A stretch of DNA of 64,000 nt from Gossypium raimondii. Its lineage: Eukaryota; Streptophyta; Magnoliopsida; Malvales; Malvaceae. Positions 37,034 to 49,094 of the stretch are shown one piece after another. The notes beneath the pieces are model-generated. The model searched no databases. It was not told the DNA's origin and saw nothing but the letters and a program-made list of their open reading frames with translations. Every line of letters begins with the position of its first letter. Position 1 is the first letter of the stretch. Position numbers and translations under genes: made by a program. The DNA lies in contig NC_068569.1 of NCBI RefSeq assembly GCF_025698545.1, forward strand, positions 23,932,001-23,996,000, given 5' to 3'.

Positions 37034-37632
37034 TAGGGGGTGAGTGTTCAATTGAATTGAGATTTCGAGTTGACGAGTCCTATTTTATCATCTTAACTTG
37101 ATTTGAATTTTTTTCGAATTGAGTCGAGTCGAATCAAGTGAAATTGTTCGAGTTAAATTAAAAAATTAAATATGTCAAAGTAAAATCTTGTTACAATATA
37201 ACTAATTCCATATTATAACACATATATTTGAAAACTTTTTCAAAGTAAAATAATAATAAAAGAAATATTTTAGTATGATAAACTTGAATCATTAATTAAC
37301 TTATTTAGATCCCAAAATTATTATTCTAGAAATTTTTAATTTTTTAAACTTTTATGTATTTTTAGAATTTATTTGAAATTTTTTAAAAATATAAATTTTA
37401 AATTATAAAATTATTTTGACTTTTTTGTAATTTTTGTTGAGAGAGATCAATTTGTTCATTTTCAAACTTGACAGGGACTAAAAAGGTATTTATACCAATC
37501 TATTATTCAAATTATTCTGAGTTTTTCGAATTGTAAAATTTAATTTGATTCGAACTCAAAACTCGAACTACTTATTTGAGTTGACTCTATTAATTCAATT
37601 CGTTTAATTCGAATCGAGTTTTACCCACCCTA
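37034..37632. mobile_element. hAT-type MITE with TAGGGTGGGTA-like ends
   Basis: The left end TAGGGGGTGAGTGTTCAATT and the reverse-complemented right end TAGGGTGGGTAAAACTCGAT are imperfect inverted repeats. Further in, both sides carry TTCGAGTT/GAATTGA blocks in mirrored order. Length is 599 bp, non-coding. The 8-bp flanks (CATACAAT, AAAATACT) match weakly, so the ends are approximate. The TAGGGTGAGYA-type terminus is common among plant hAT MITEs. Confidence 0.55.
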
Positions 37633-38700
37633 AAAATACTGTATGAACTAATGAAATATTACCTGTGTGATTTGCCAGGAAAATATGAACCAAATTATTC
37701 TCAATAGTGAACAAGCTAAAATTGGTGAACTGATAAATTATTGATGTCAATTATAACCTTACGTGTCGATGGGTATCTTTGACTTTCAGTCTTTGCCCCA
37801 AAATAGACAAACATGAATTGATTACCAAAATTAATTGATTTTCCAATTTTATTGGAAATTATTTAAAACATTAAATTCTAAATTTAAACTCAAATCTCGA
37901 GGTTTTGGGTTTAAGATTTGGAGTTTGGGATTCGAGATAAAAATTTATCAAAATTATGTATCAATAACATAAAAATTATTGAAATATTATTAAATAATTA
38001 AAATGAATCATGTATAATGTGATAAAAATATATATCAAATAATTTCTCCTACCAACATGCATACATTTGAAATAAATATATATTTGACTATCTAACTTTC
38101 TTTTCTTCTAATATTATCGTTTTATCAAAATTTAGATTAAATACATAATTTAAGATTATCACAATCACAAAATAAAGTTGAAAGATTTTATATGTGCATT
38201 CTCACCTATAAATAACATGCATGCACCTACTCTGAATTTTAATAAAATTCATAGCTACGTTTTTTTTTTAAATTTAGAGTATATATTTTAAATCTATTTT
38301 TTTAATTTCACATGTAAAAGCTTCATAGATTATAGATCTAACTAATCTCATTTTAGCCTGCTACTTATATTACTGTTGCCTTGGTTGGACCATTAGCATC
38401 TCATTAAGTTGTAAATTGTTATGAATCTATCTAATCCTCCAATTGTTTGATAAATAATACTGTATGTTGTTATTTCATAAAGAATGCCTTGTTTGAGTAT
38501 TAATGTTCAAAGAAGTAAGAATGGATGTTTTAAGTTGATTGAGTCTAGGAATCAAAGGAGAAGGATACTAATTGTGTTAAGTCATTGGATTAAGATGAAA
38601 ACACTAATCAGTTGTTACTTTGTTAACTTCTTATAGGCCTAAAAAAAAACACTTTGCATTTTTCAAGAAGCGAGAAGAAATTAGAGATTTTGCCCATGGT
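37633..38700. other. AT-rich intergenic DNA
   Basis: No gene or delimited repeat recognised. Confidence 0.55.
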
Positions 38701-38753
38701 GATGAGCAAACATGTATTGATGAATTAATAGTCTAGAACTTATTTTTTTTAAG

Positions 38754-40715
38754 TTGTGTGAGTTGTTACAAATAAAAGGAGGGTTGAGGGACACAAAAAA
38801 CTTCTTGGTCGATGAGCAAGTAGCAATTTTCCTAATCATACTTTCTCATCACATTAAGAATAGAACTTGTAGTGACATATTTCAAAGGTTCGGTGAGACA
38901 GTGAGTAGGTATTTCAATAAGTTATTGTTAGTATTATTAAACTCAAACACATATAGGGGTTTAAGTTAATTAACTGATGACTGGCGAAAATGGTTTAAAC
39001 TTTAGGTAGAAGAGGTAAAACCCTTGTTGAATTGTAAAATTTTATTTCAACTAGAAAACAAACTCCTAATTTAACTAGGAGTACAAGGAGTCGCAACCCT
39101 AGTTAATAATATTAAGATTTGTGGTCCCACTCTTTTACATAAGGGGCTTTTGGGTCTCTTCCATATTGGATCCAATTACAAGTGCTTTCTAGGCTTTTAA
39201 CTCAATATTTTATTATTTGATCGAACCCAATATTTATTTTTCTATATCTCAAAATAAACTTTAATATATTCCCAATTAAATATTTTTCTCAACCCAATTC
39301 TAATTCGTTAAAATCATTACGACTTTACCTATAAAAGAATCTATGAGAAAATATATTTAGTATTTCTTCATTCAACGATTAACTATGACCAAATGATTTA
39401 TTTCCATTTTTGAACTTCATTTAATTTGAAAAACATAAATTTATTTTTAGGTCATTTTATTTCGGAGAAAATCACATTCATTTCAAACAATTTTAATGAA
39501 CTCAAAAATATTTATTTATTTTATATTTTCGTACATGTCCAACATATCCTTCAAAAATATTTATTTATTTTATATTTTCGTACATGTCCAACATATCCTT
39601 ACTTTGATATATGAAATTTATCATAAATAAATTAAAATGAATATCATAAAAACAATCGAGTATATGAAATTTATTTATTCATTTTCCCGAGGAATGTTCA
39701 ATTTCAAATTATCGTACATATAAATTTAGTAAAAATTAAATGATAAAAATTATTTTATTTTCTTACATATAATATTAAAATTAAATTAGCTATATATATT
39801 AAATGATAAAATTAAAATTAATATCATAAAAAATTAAATTATTAATTTGGGTTTTTAATATTAGTGGGTATTGGGTTTAATGGGTTTGGACTTTAAGAGT
39901 ATTAAGTTTTAATGGGTATTTGGGTTTAAGATTTAAATTTGAGCTTGGGTATGTACATGGTTTATGGGCTTATGGCCTTAATTGGTTTATTCAATTTAAA
40001 ATGTCAAAATCGAAAATCGTTATCAGGTATTTCAGTTCAGTATTTTTTTACACACCCTTGGCAATTTACATATATGTTACCAGGTTGGGAAGGGTCGGCT
40101 GCTAACGATAAAGTTCTCTGAGATGCTTTGAGTAGGAGGAATGGTTTAAAAAGGCCCACTGATATGTGTTTCTTAGGTTAAGATGATAATGAAACTTCAT
40201 ATAAGGGAAATTGACTTTAAGCAAGTTTTTTATTTAAAATGTAACTTGACATTTTGTTTTATAAATTATTTTAGGTTGTTATTACTTTGTTGATGCAAGT
40301 TACGCACACTCAAAAGGGTTCTTAACCCCCTTTAGAGGGCAACAGTATTACCTAAATGAATGGAGGCGTGGCTATCAACCTACCACTCCTGAAGAGTTGT
40401 TTACCATGAAGCATGCTTCTGCACGAAATGTAATTAAAATGTGTTTTGGTCTTTTAAAGATGATATGGAGTATACTTAGGATCCCCTACTTTCTATCCCA
40501 TTAAGACACATAATCAAATTACCCTTGCATGTTGCTTGTTGCGCAATTATATTCGGAAGGAAATGTCCTACGACCTTTTAGAATGGGATGATGAAGCTTC
40601 AAGTAGTAAGGAAGTTAGGGATGATGCTAATGAAGCATTAATTTTTGGAATTGAGCATACAAATGAGTGGAGCATGTGGAGACAACAACTTACTATAGAG
40701 ATGTTTAATGAGTGA
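38754..40715 (+). pseudogene. PIF/Harbinger transposase, split and decayed
   Basis: The first piece (38754-38940) encodes LCELLQIKGGLRDTKNFLVD, then EQVAIFLIILSHH and FGETVSRYFNKLL, the N-terminal helical region of plant PIF transposases. About 1 kb of unrelated AT-rich DNA follows. The second piece picks up at about 40060 with YMLPGWEGSAAN and continues from about 40270 with YYFVDASYAHSKGFLTPF, NEWRRGYQP, MKHASARNVIKMCFGLLK and MIWSILRIP. The expected catalytic Asp in the first DDE block is missing because that segment is lost. In the last block ERCFG has become KMCFG, so the catalytic Glu is gone. Stops occur at about 40118 and 40501. Inactive. Confidence 0.8.
39502..39599. repeat. perfect 49-bp tandem duplication
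   Basis: 39502-39550 and 39551-39599 are identical, each starting TCAAAAATATTTATTTATTT and ending ACATGTCCAACATATCCT. No mismatch was seen, which suggests a recent slip or a replication-linked duplication. It lies in the AT-rich insert that splits the PIF transposase. Confidence 0.9.
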
Positions 40716-40959
40716 AGGGCTACTTCATTAAAGAGGTGAAGTAATAGAACATTTAGTTGAATTTAATGTTAGGAATGTTCAACAAATGTAGAACTAAATG
40801 TTTTTTATATATGAACTAAGTTTAGTTGTCTATGCACAAACTATATTTTTATAAATATTTTATTTATACTTTCATGTAATTTGTGCATTTATTTTTATGA
40901 GGTATCTTTATGTTTCTATATTTTCATTTTAGCTACATTTGATCGATAACAATTATAAT

Positions 40960-41322
40960 TGTTAGAAATGAGTGACCGAATCTTTGTTAAAATAAAATAA
41001 AAGTAAAATCCATATAGAACTACACTTTTTTTATTTTAAAATAAGGTTTTTCAACTTTATTACACTTCATCTATTTGATATTGATTAGAATAAAGTGTTT
41101 CAACCTTACTACACTCCTTCTATTAGAATATGGTTTTACAAGCCTATAAATAGACATAGTTTACTCCTCTTGTAATCATTCGAATTCGACATAGTGAATT
41201 ATCTTCTCCTCTACCCGTGATTTTTTTTCCGAAAGGGTTTTCACGTAAAATCAGTGTGTTCTTTATTTTTCTTTCTCTTTTCTTTGCGATAAATTGTAAT
41301 TATTGACGTTCTACTTTTCACA
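40960..41322 (+). mobile_element. copia-type solo LTR with intact target duplication
   Basis: It starts TGTTAGAAATG and ends CTTTTCACA. ATAAT flanks it on both sides (40955-40959 and 41323-41327). The 363-bp interior has CCATATAGAACTACACTT, a TATA-like CCTATAAATAGACA, and ACCCGTGATTTTTTTTCCG with GAAAGGGTTTTCACG, as in Ty1/copia LTRs. No primer site or coding region is attached. It lies between the transposase and Myb/SANT pieces of a PIF element. Confidence 0.85.
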
Positions 41323-41479
41323 ATAATATATTATGTTAGTCCAATTTGGCATATATATAAATAATGGCAGTTCTAAAGGTAATTTACATGCGAGAATTCA
41401 AGTAGCAAGTCTATTTGGAGACACCAGACAAATGAAAAGGATAGAATTTTGGTACAATGTCGTGTTGAATTGTACCATA

Positions 41480-42410
41480 TAGGCAGCCACAATGTTGTTT
41501 GTGGCATTAGACAAGGGTATCTACCTATATTTGAGAATGTTACAATCAAAATTCCCACATTTTGGTGTCAAGGCTAAGCTTCATATTGACAACAGGCTAA
41601 GAACACTTAGGAAGGAGTGGTCAATTGTACATGACATGATATATAGCAAGCACACCAGTGACTTTGGATGGGATAGAATAAGGAAAGTGGTAATAGTTGA
41701 GCAAGCGGTTTGAGATGAATTCCTTAAGGTGAATTTATAAATTATGATTATATATGAAATTTGTGTTTATATTTAAACGCATTTAATAATTTTTATATGA
41801 ATATGTATGCAGAATCATAAGAATGCAGTCCCATTCAAGAATTGGACATTGCCATATTTTGAAAATTTTAGTGTGATATATAGTAAAGACCATGCCATTG
41901 GAAAAGATACCCAAACAACAACTGACATAATTGAAAAGGTAGAAGAGAATGGAGATGATAATGGTGGAACAAAGAACGAATGCAAATGATTGGTGTAGGA
42001 AAAGCTGACATGATTGGAATTGAAAATGTTGGGTATGAAATGATTTTGAAGACAATGGCCATCTCTTAGCAAAGGCCAAATTAGAAGGGTTGAAAAAGCT
42101 AGAAAGAGTAAGGTAGGCTTGAATCCTAATGATGGAGTTGATTTTTTTAGGAATTGCTAAAGTGTTGAGAAGCAAAATGGTTGAAGCCGCAAAGGAATTG
42201 ACAAAGAGAATAGGGACAAAGCACTTAATTACTTAGAAGTTTATGCAGTTGTGGGATGAGTCGATGAAAATAATAGGACTATCTGAAGCTAACAAACTTA
42301 CTACTTCAAGGAAGATTCCTAGTAATCCAATCGGTATGGTTATTTCCTTCTCCATCCCAACTGAACAGAAGGAGATGTGGCTAACAAGATTGCTAGCAGA
42401 AGGAAATTAG
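41480..42410 (+). pseudogene. PIF/Harbinger Myb/SANT-like accessory gene, decayed
   Basis: The frame from about 41492 encodes GIYLYLRMLQSKFPHFG, then KAKLHIDNRLRTLRKEWSIV, MIYSKHTSDFGWD and a V-E-Q-A-V stretch before a TGA at 41711-41713. This follows the plant Myb_DNA-bind_3 pattern. After a non-coding gap (an intron-like AT stretch), the next piece NHKNAVPFKNWTLPYFENF and SVIYSKDHAIGKD (about 41815-41905) matches the usual continuation of such proteins. Later frames are broken. In autonomous PIF elements this protein assists the transposase in binding DNA and moving to the nucleus. It is the partner of the transposase pieces upstream. Confidence 0.75.
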
Positions 42411-42420
42411 TGATATGATA

Positions 42421-43439
42421 TTTCAAATATATGCACGTAACTTTTTGTTGTGTTTTGGCTTTAGTCTATTGATGATGGATGATATGTAATGACATTTTAA
42501 AAGGTGAATATGCTATAGAATGATGGAAGTAATAATAGACATGTGAATATGCTATGAACTAAGTATCGCATAATTTATGTAAAATGCTCTAACTTTTTAA
42601 ATTGTGCATTACATTAATATTACCTTATTTTTGTTTTTATTCTATATGGTTGTAATATATTAGTCATATGTTATCCTTTTGACTCTTTTCGCTTCCACAT
42701 TTTTGTTTATATTTATATATATATATATATTTAGGCTCAAGTTTTATAACACCGTTAAAATCTTCTAAGTAACTTTGCTAGTGTGACATTTTGAATTAAA
42801 AAAAATTCACTTAATAACCATATAACAAAAAAATATTGAAATAAACTTGAATTTAATAAAATAATTTTAATTGTGTCGATATTTACAGTTACAATTTTTT
42901 TAAAAAATTAAGAGACTAAATTCTAAATTTGTAAATAAAAATAGCATATTTTAAACATTACACATTTTCTTTAAATTAGGTTTTGATTGTAATTAGAGTA
43001 GTTAGAGAAACTTGATTTCTTTTCCTCAAGGGATTGACTATGTAAGTCTCACTTTCAAATTAACCAATCCAATACATAATTAACAAGTCATCATAATAAT
43101 TAAATTAAGAGGTAAAATGAAAAAAAAAAAACACTCGTCAACTACTTAATGGAGTCTCTTGCACTCCTACTTAATGCTCATTTTATGATTACTAAATGAA
43201 AGTAGCAGGTATGGACTGAAGGGGAAGGCTCCGTAAACTATAATTATATAATTATATTATCATTTACATAGTATTGAAAATATTATTTTAATATTTATAT
43301 TTATATTTTTATACTAATTTTAAACTAATTATAATTATAATAATAAATGCAATATATAGTTATCTACAGTAACAAAAAGAAATATTCAAAACCCAAGACA
43401 CTCAAAGACTTAAATTTAAAAAGAACAAAGGAAAAACAT
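42421..43439. other. intergenic DNA downstream of the MYB gene
   Basis: It includes (TA)n at about 42713-42730 and a stretch at about 42740-42960 with the same phrases as the foldback MITE at 14113-14435 (GTTAAAAT, TTAATAACCATATAA). The part next to 43440 is likely the 3' untranslated region of the MYB gene on the minus strand. Confidence 0.5.
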
Positions 43440-44623
43440 CTATGAGATAATGTCCTGCATGAGAGAGTCGTCGAAATAGAGATCAGACCAGTAGGGAGAG
43501 GCGGCGCCACCGTTGTAGCTCGAAGCACTGCTTGCATCTCCCGGAACATTGCTAACCGATGCATCGGCGGCGCCCGCCGTTGCCGGAGGGGACGTCGGGG
43601 AGCTTTGAAGAGGACACGATGCTGCTACTGAGTGATCGATTAGGTTATCTCCTTGGCTGACGATAAAGTTGGAGCAATGGCCCATCTCATCACTGTTGGA
43701 TGAGGTTTTCTTCTCATTATTAAACGATGTTTGGAGACCGAAAGGGACTTGTTGTTGTGGTGGATAGTGGAGCAGTTGAGAGGTTTCGTTGTTTCCAACT
43801 GAAAACTGGGTTGAATTTAATAAGTTGAAACCTTCCATGTCTTCTGCTCCAATGGTGGTGGCGCCACCATAGTTGTCGTTGGACGCCATTGAAGCCGCCG
43901 AAGATTGGAGAAGAAATTGCAGGTATTGAAGCTTAGCCAACTGAGCAGCCTCAGCCTGCAATGGGTTCTCCAAAAGGTCTCTAAGGCTAGCCAGGACCAT
44001 CAAGTGAGGCAAGCTCGAAAAGATATCAGTTCTTGGTTGATGGGTCATTGGATCAATCCCCATTTGAATCAGCTTTTTCTTCAAATGAGTGTTCCAAAAG
44101 TTCTTGATTTCATTATCTGTGCGCCCTGGCAGATGTGTAGCAATGGCTGACCACCTTTCACCATTAAAAACCAAAATAAGAACTCAAACAAATTACAGAG
44201 AAAATCAAAGCTGATATATAACCCTAAACCATATATATATAGATGCAGTTTTAAAATTACTTGTTCCCAAGAATGGAATGCAAATGCAGGATGGTTTGTT
44301 CTTCATCTTGAGAAAACTTGCCCCTCTTGATATCAGGCCTTAAGTAATTTGTCCACCTTAACCTACAACTCTTCCCACATCGGTTGAGACCTGCAATGGC
44401 GCATTTTAACAACTCTATTATATATCTACTCAAAGATAGGAAACCGTGAATGGTTACCATTAGGGTTAACCTAAAATTATAAATTATTACCTGCTAGCTT
44501 AGGCAAAGCTCTCCAGCTGCCATGGCCGTGGTTCTTTATGTACTGAACCAGCTTTTGATCTTCTTCGGGAGTCCATGGACCTTTCTTGAGACCATCTTCA
44601 TCACAACAAGGAGATCTTCCCAT
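43440..44623 (-). CDS. R2R3-MYB transcription factor (MYB53/92/93-like, subgroup 24)
   Basis: Three exons, 44623-44491, 44390-44261 and 44154-43440, join in phase to give 325 residues. The intron positions are the usual ones for R2R3-MYBs (after residues 45 and 88). R2 (about 14-63) and R3 (about 66-115) carry the regular Trp spacing, with [13 protein letters not shown] and [18 protein letters not shown]. Directly after lies [20 protein letters not shown], a block I know from the MYB53/92/93 group, which acts on suberin and root endodermal development in Arabidopsis. [12 protein letters not shown] resembles a subgroup tail motif. The R3 repeat lacks the bHLH-binding signature. The C-terminus is Ser/Ala-rich with an acidic end ([13 protein letters not shown]), plausibly activating. 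Subgroup assignment is less certain than the family. Confidence 0.93.
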
Positions 44624-45999
44624 GATTTTTTGTTTTTTATCCTTTTTTTCTTCTTTCTTTGGTTTGCCAAATTGCTTGATTACTTGCTTTGCCTCTTTTA
44701 CCACCATAACTCCTGAGGTATGCTATTTATACAGATTCTTTTACTTCTCAATTTCATCTTTAATTAGTATTAAAAAAAAAGCTATATTACAATAAGTTAT
44801 GTAATGCATCATATTAATAATTTATATTTGTTTTAATGAAAGATTTATAGATTTATTTAACAAATACAATTTTTTTCACGATTTTGGTTTACCCTGAGAT
44901 TTCAATCATTTGGCTTTTTTTAATATATTTATTTTAATTAAAGACTTAAAAGATAAAACTACTAACATTTAACCATTTGACTAAAAATGCTAGTTTATTA
45001 AAAGAAAACACGTTTTGCAGAAAGTGTTTTTCGACATGTTAGCTGAAAACGCTTCATGGTTTTTATTTTTCTCTAAAATTGACTTATTTTCCTAAATATG
45101 AGAAAAATAACCTAAATCCCTAAATATTTTTAAAATCTACCTTATCTTCTAATTCATCCAATTTTTATGCCTTTCGACAATAAATTTTTTAAAGTGAAAC
45201 TAAAGGTATCCTTCCAACCATAATTTGATATGATGATTAGAGGCGGATTTAGGTAAAGGTAAAACTACACTTCACCCTCCTAAAATTATAAAAATTTGGT
45301 TTAATCCTTTAAAATTATAAAGATATAAACTATAAAAATTAAAATTTCATTCAGCACCCTAAAATTTTGTTCTATGACCAAAAAGAAAAATGATAGACAA
45401 GCAAAATAAATTTTTTTTTGGAAAATTTTAATATAGAAGCATCTAATATAAACATTATGTAAAATAAAAATTTTCATAATTTTATAATCAAACTGATTTT
45501 TTAATATAATCAAATTGAATATAAAAATCGTATTTTATTAATTAAAAAACTACAGATTAACCGAATTAAAAGTGAATTGATAAATAATTTATATTTAAGT
45601 CTTCAATTTCAATTTCTTGACAACCTTTATCACTTAATTTTGATTAATTTTGCAATTATTTTTGAAAAATGTATAAATTTTCAAAAATATATATATTAAA
45701 TGAGCCGGTGAAAATTTTAAAAAATTATAAAAGACAAAATAATTGTTCGTTTTTCACAAAGAAAATTAAAATACGATTTCGTGAGAACGTGGACGCGGGA
45801 AATTGGTCAAAGAGGAAAGCATTCCATGCACGCAAAGGGAAGGAAGAAGAATATTGTTTCGTCATACATTTTTGTTGTGTGTTGCACCTTTTGCATGGCT
45901 TCAAAATTCTATAACGTCGGAAGAATTAAAAGTAATTAACAAATCTACGTACCAGATTCAACATATATGTCTATATATGATTAATTTACACAAAAAATA
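44624..45999. other. MYB promoter side and AT-rich spacer
   Basis: The first few hundred bases are the probable promoter and leader of the minus-strand MYB gene. No other gene recognised. Confidence 0.5.
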
Positions 46000-46133
46000 G
46001 TCGATTAAATCATAACACGATTGATATAGACATTGTTGTCAGTGCAGGAGGACATGGGTTTAAGTGCGTTCAAACGCATTATCCTTTTATTTATGGGTTG
46101 GATAAGAGGGGCTATAGGTTAAAAAAAAGAGTG
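46000..46133 (+). repeat. SINE-like dispersed repeat, copy C
   Basis: The blocks GACATTGTTGTCAGTGCAGG, ACATGGGTTTAAGTGCGTTC and GCATTATCCTTTTATTTATG are followed by AGAGGGGCTATAGG and an A-rich tail (TTAAAAAAAAGAG). They match copies at 4329 and 15781 in order and orientation. Confidence 0.5.
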
Positions 46134-47765
46134 AAAATTAAAATAATTATTCATCAAGATAGCTATCTAATTTTCTTATAGGGAAAAGACAATTGAGGAT
46201 ATTTTCACCCGAGGACTACACATAGTTAGAGGAGAAGTTGGTGCAGCAAACTCCCCAAATCAACACCAGTTTCCTTTTTCTTTCTGTAAATATAAGTAAA
46301 CGATGGTATTATTTGGATTCTTTATTTTTATTTAATTATTTGTGTTCCATATTAATTACTTTTTGAAAGAATTCTTATCGAAAAAAAATTAAACAGATTA
46401 GATTATATCGTGAGTTTATAATCACTTTTAATTCGAACTGACATTCATACTCCAAACACATCCATCACTTTGTTGAAGAAAGAAAAGGTAGCTAACAACC
46501 AAAATTGTATTTTTGCTCTTGTAATCATTCAATGGTGGGGATTTTTTTATATGAACATTGCAGAAGTCCACTAAAACCTCAAAAAGTATGGAGTCTCAGA
46601 TGTGAACTCAATCTACCCACTACTAAATTCTTTTCATTTCTTATAATATTTATACTTAGACATTCGTACCCACAAAAATATTAATCTTACACATACTTAA
46701 ATTATTACACAAGCAATGAATTAAAATTGTAGAGATCAAATTACCCAAAGAAATTAAGAAATGGGGAATAAGAAGTGGTATTAGTTATTGATGAATTAAT
46801 TTCTTACTTGTGCAAGATTGGGAACTTACCTTGTATCATAAGCTATATTAGCTCTTTCAAACCTAAACTCTTCTTTCATTTGTCAATGTAGTTAGTGTCA
46901 ATGTCAATTGCCAACAGCTCCCACACTGAGACACACCTCTTCCTTTTCTTCCCATAAAAATTTCCCTTTCTTCCTTACCAATCTCTAATCAGTTTTATTT
47001 TATTTTTTACAGATAAATTGAATTCAAATACTATAATTACCCTATCCAATAGGTTCATTCTCTAAATCCACATTATTTTGTAAAATGAAAGAATATTCAA
47101 TAGTAACAACCTCTTAACCTAGTGACAAAAATACGATGTTGTAAGCATAAGAATTTGAGTTCGACTCTACTTAACGCATTCCCTGCCCTCAATTATAAAA
47201 CATTTCAAAATAATATTGTTTAATTTGGATTAACAATACTTTAATTATCATCATTTAGATTTGGTACTTCAACCCAGGTTCCTTTGTCGGGTGGACCAGA
47301 GACTGTGAATTGAAAAAAATAAAGCAGTGATGTCATATGACAAAAACCTTTTAAATTTTTTTTTCCAGTTTTGAACTTTCAATTGTCAGTTAAACAAACT
47401 GATTTGCTTCTTTCATCAGGTTTCCAACCAATGCATCTAAACATCCTCATTGACCGACACATCATTACAACTGTTAACGAGCCCGGCCGACGGCCTGATT
47501 TTCGAGTCTGAGTTTTGTTTATTTTAAGGGTCAGTTTTTCATTACTTTTGAAAACTGCTGTGGAAAAATATTTTTGAAAAGTTTAGTTTAGAATTTGAGT
47601 ATTTAGTATTACTGTCAAAAAATACTTTTAAAAATATTATTATCAAGTAACAAATATGCATTTAAATAATATTTAAATTAATTAATATTATTATATTTTA
47701 ATAATAATATAAAAAAATTATTATAAATTGTTGTTAATATTTTAATATATAATTAAGGCAACATA
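46134..47765. other. intergenic DNA
   Basis: No gene seen. A possible pol III-type repeat with GAGTTCGACTC lies at about 47100-47190; its ends were not resolved. Confidence 0.5.
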
Positions 47766-48075
47766 AAGTGCAACACAGAATAAACTTATATAGAAAAACA
47801 AAAATAAATCAAAATACAGCATAAAATTATTGTGTAAACACTTGGGTCAAAAAGACCCGAAACAAAACAAGGGAGCTCCCAAGTGCTCTCTTCAATTGCA
47901 AATCAATGCTCAAAGCAAGAGGCGACATGAATTGAAGATGGTCTCACCAAGCGCACCACCATTAGCCAACTTATCCGTAAATTCGTTGGCTTCCCTATTG
48001 TTGTGAGCAATATCCCACATATAATCAGGGTTTCTAAAGATAAGAATGAAGTCCCAATCACCTTTCAGATGACAA
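47766..48075 (-). pseudogene. 5'-truncated LINE fragment (RNase H C-terminus and 3' tail)
   Basis: On the minus strand from about 48067 a frame reads GDWDFILIFRNPDYMWDIAH and then NNREANEFTDKLANGGALG, ending at a TGA at 47912-47910. The xxHxxREANxxxDKLAxxG pattern is the end of the RNase H domain in plant L1-type ORF2. A non-coding 3' tail follows. The rest of the element is absent. Confidence 0.75.
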
Positions 48076-49094
48076 GATGTTAAAACAGATAAATTATATT
48101 AAAAATTGATGCTATCAAGGAAATTAAACTTTTAATGATGATTTGCAACATACTAATACTATCTATACCAAATAAACTTTCAATTTCCGATTTAAGCCAC
48201 TAATCAGATTTTTCTTTTTTATAAAAATTTTTAATTTTCCTTTGTTTTATGTTACAAATATTTAAATCCCACAATAGCAATTAGCCTCTCTGTAATCCAC
48301 TTTCGTAAGTTTCACAACAAAGCGTGACGAAGATGGCTTGCGGACTAAGCTTTGTGGGGATGGGATGGGAACAGTTGGAAACCCATTTCACAAAACTCGT
48401 GTTTAAGTCCCTAATGGATCACCTAATGTAGACCATTTCAATTTTTTGAAGATATAACAAGAAATCTTGCCTCACTTTTAAGTTAAAGCCTATGAGAAAT
48501 ACCCAGATTCCAATTTAATATTAGATTTTTCAATCTCTGTTTTAAGCACACTTTTTATAAGATAATATTCCATAAATTTAATATTGACAATCTAGCTAAT
48601 TCGTTCTAAAACAGAAACAATATTATTATATAATCCAAACTATGAGGGAAAGCAGGAATTTGGTGATATAATTTCCATCATTTTCACTGGAGATTACATA
48701 CTCAAGCAGATGAGACAAGCCAACTACTGCCAATTTTGGCTCAACTAGTGCACGATAAATTATAAGGATTTTAAATATGTTGTGAAAAATATCAAGGAAA
48801 TTTGTATATCATGTGGAGCAATGGGTTGGTTTGGTTTATGCTTAACTAGGACTAAAATATGCAGGCCAGTAGTTTGGAGTTTCTATATGCTTTATTTGGA
48901 TTTAGATGTGAATATCAAATATATATATTGATACAAATAGGTTTAATTTTATGTATTTAAAAGATCTTTGAAGAAATATTTATACCATGTGGATGACAGA
49001 GGAAAATAGAGGAAGAAGATGATGATGTGGATAATTCTCAAAAAATTTGTTGTGTAGCCGCTGAGTTAGAAGCAGGTGGCATTGGAAGACAATA
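48076..49094. other. intergenic DNA
   Basis: No gene or delimited repeat recognised. Confidence 0.55.

Noticed and set aside
43440..44174. MYB start inside the third exon
   Set aside because: A frame there extends past the acceptor at 44154; the three-exon model with an intact R2R3 domain is clearly right.
48300..48480. Mixed-composition stretch with GTTTAAGTCCCTAATGGATC as a possible gene
   Set aside because: No frame of useful length and no recognised domain; possibly old retroelement DNA.
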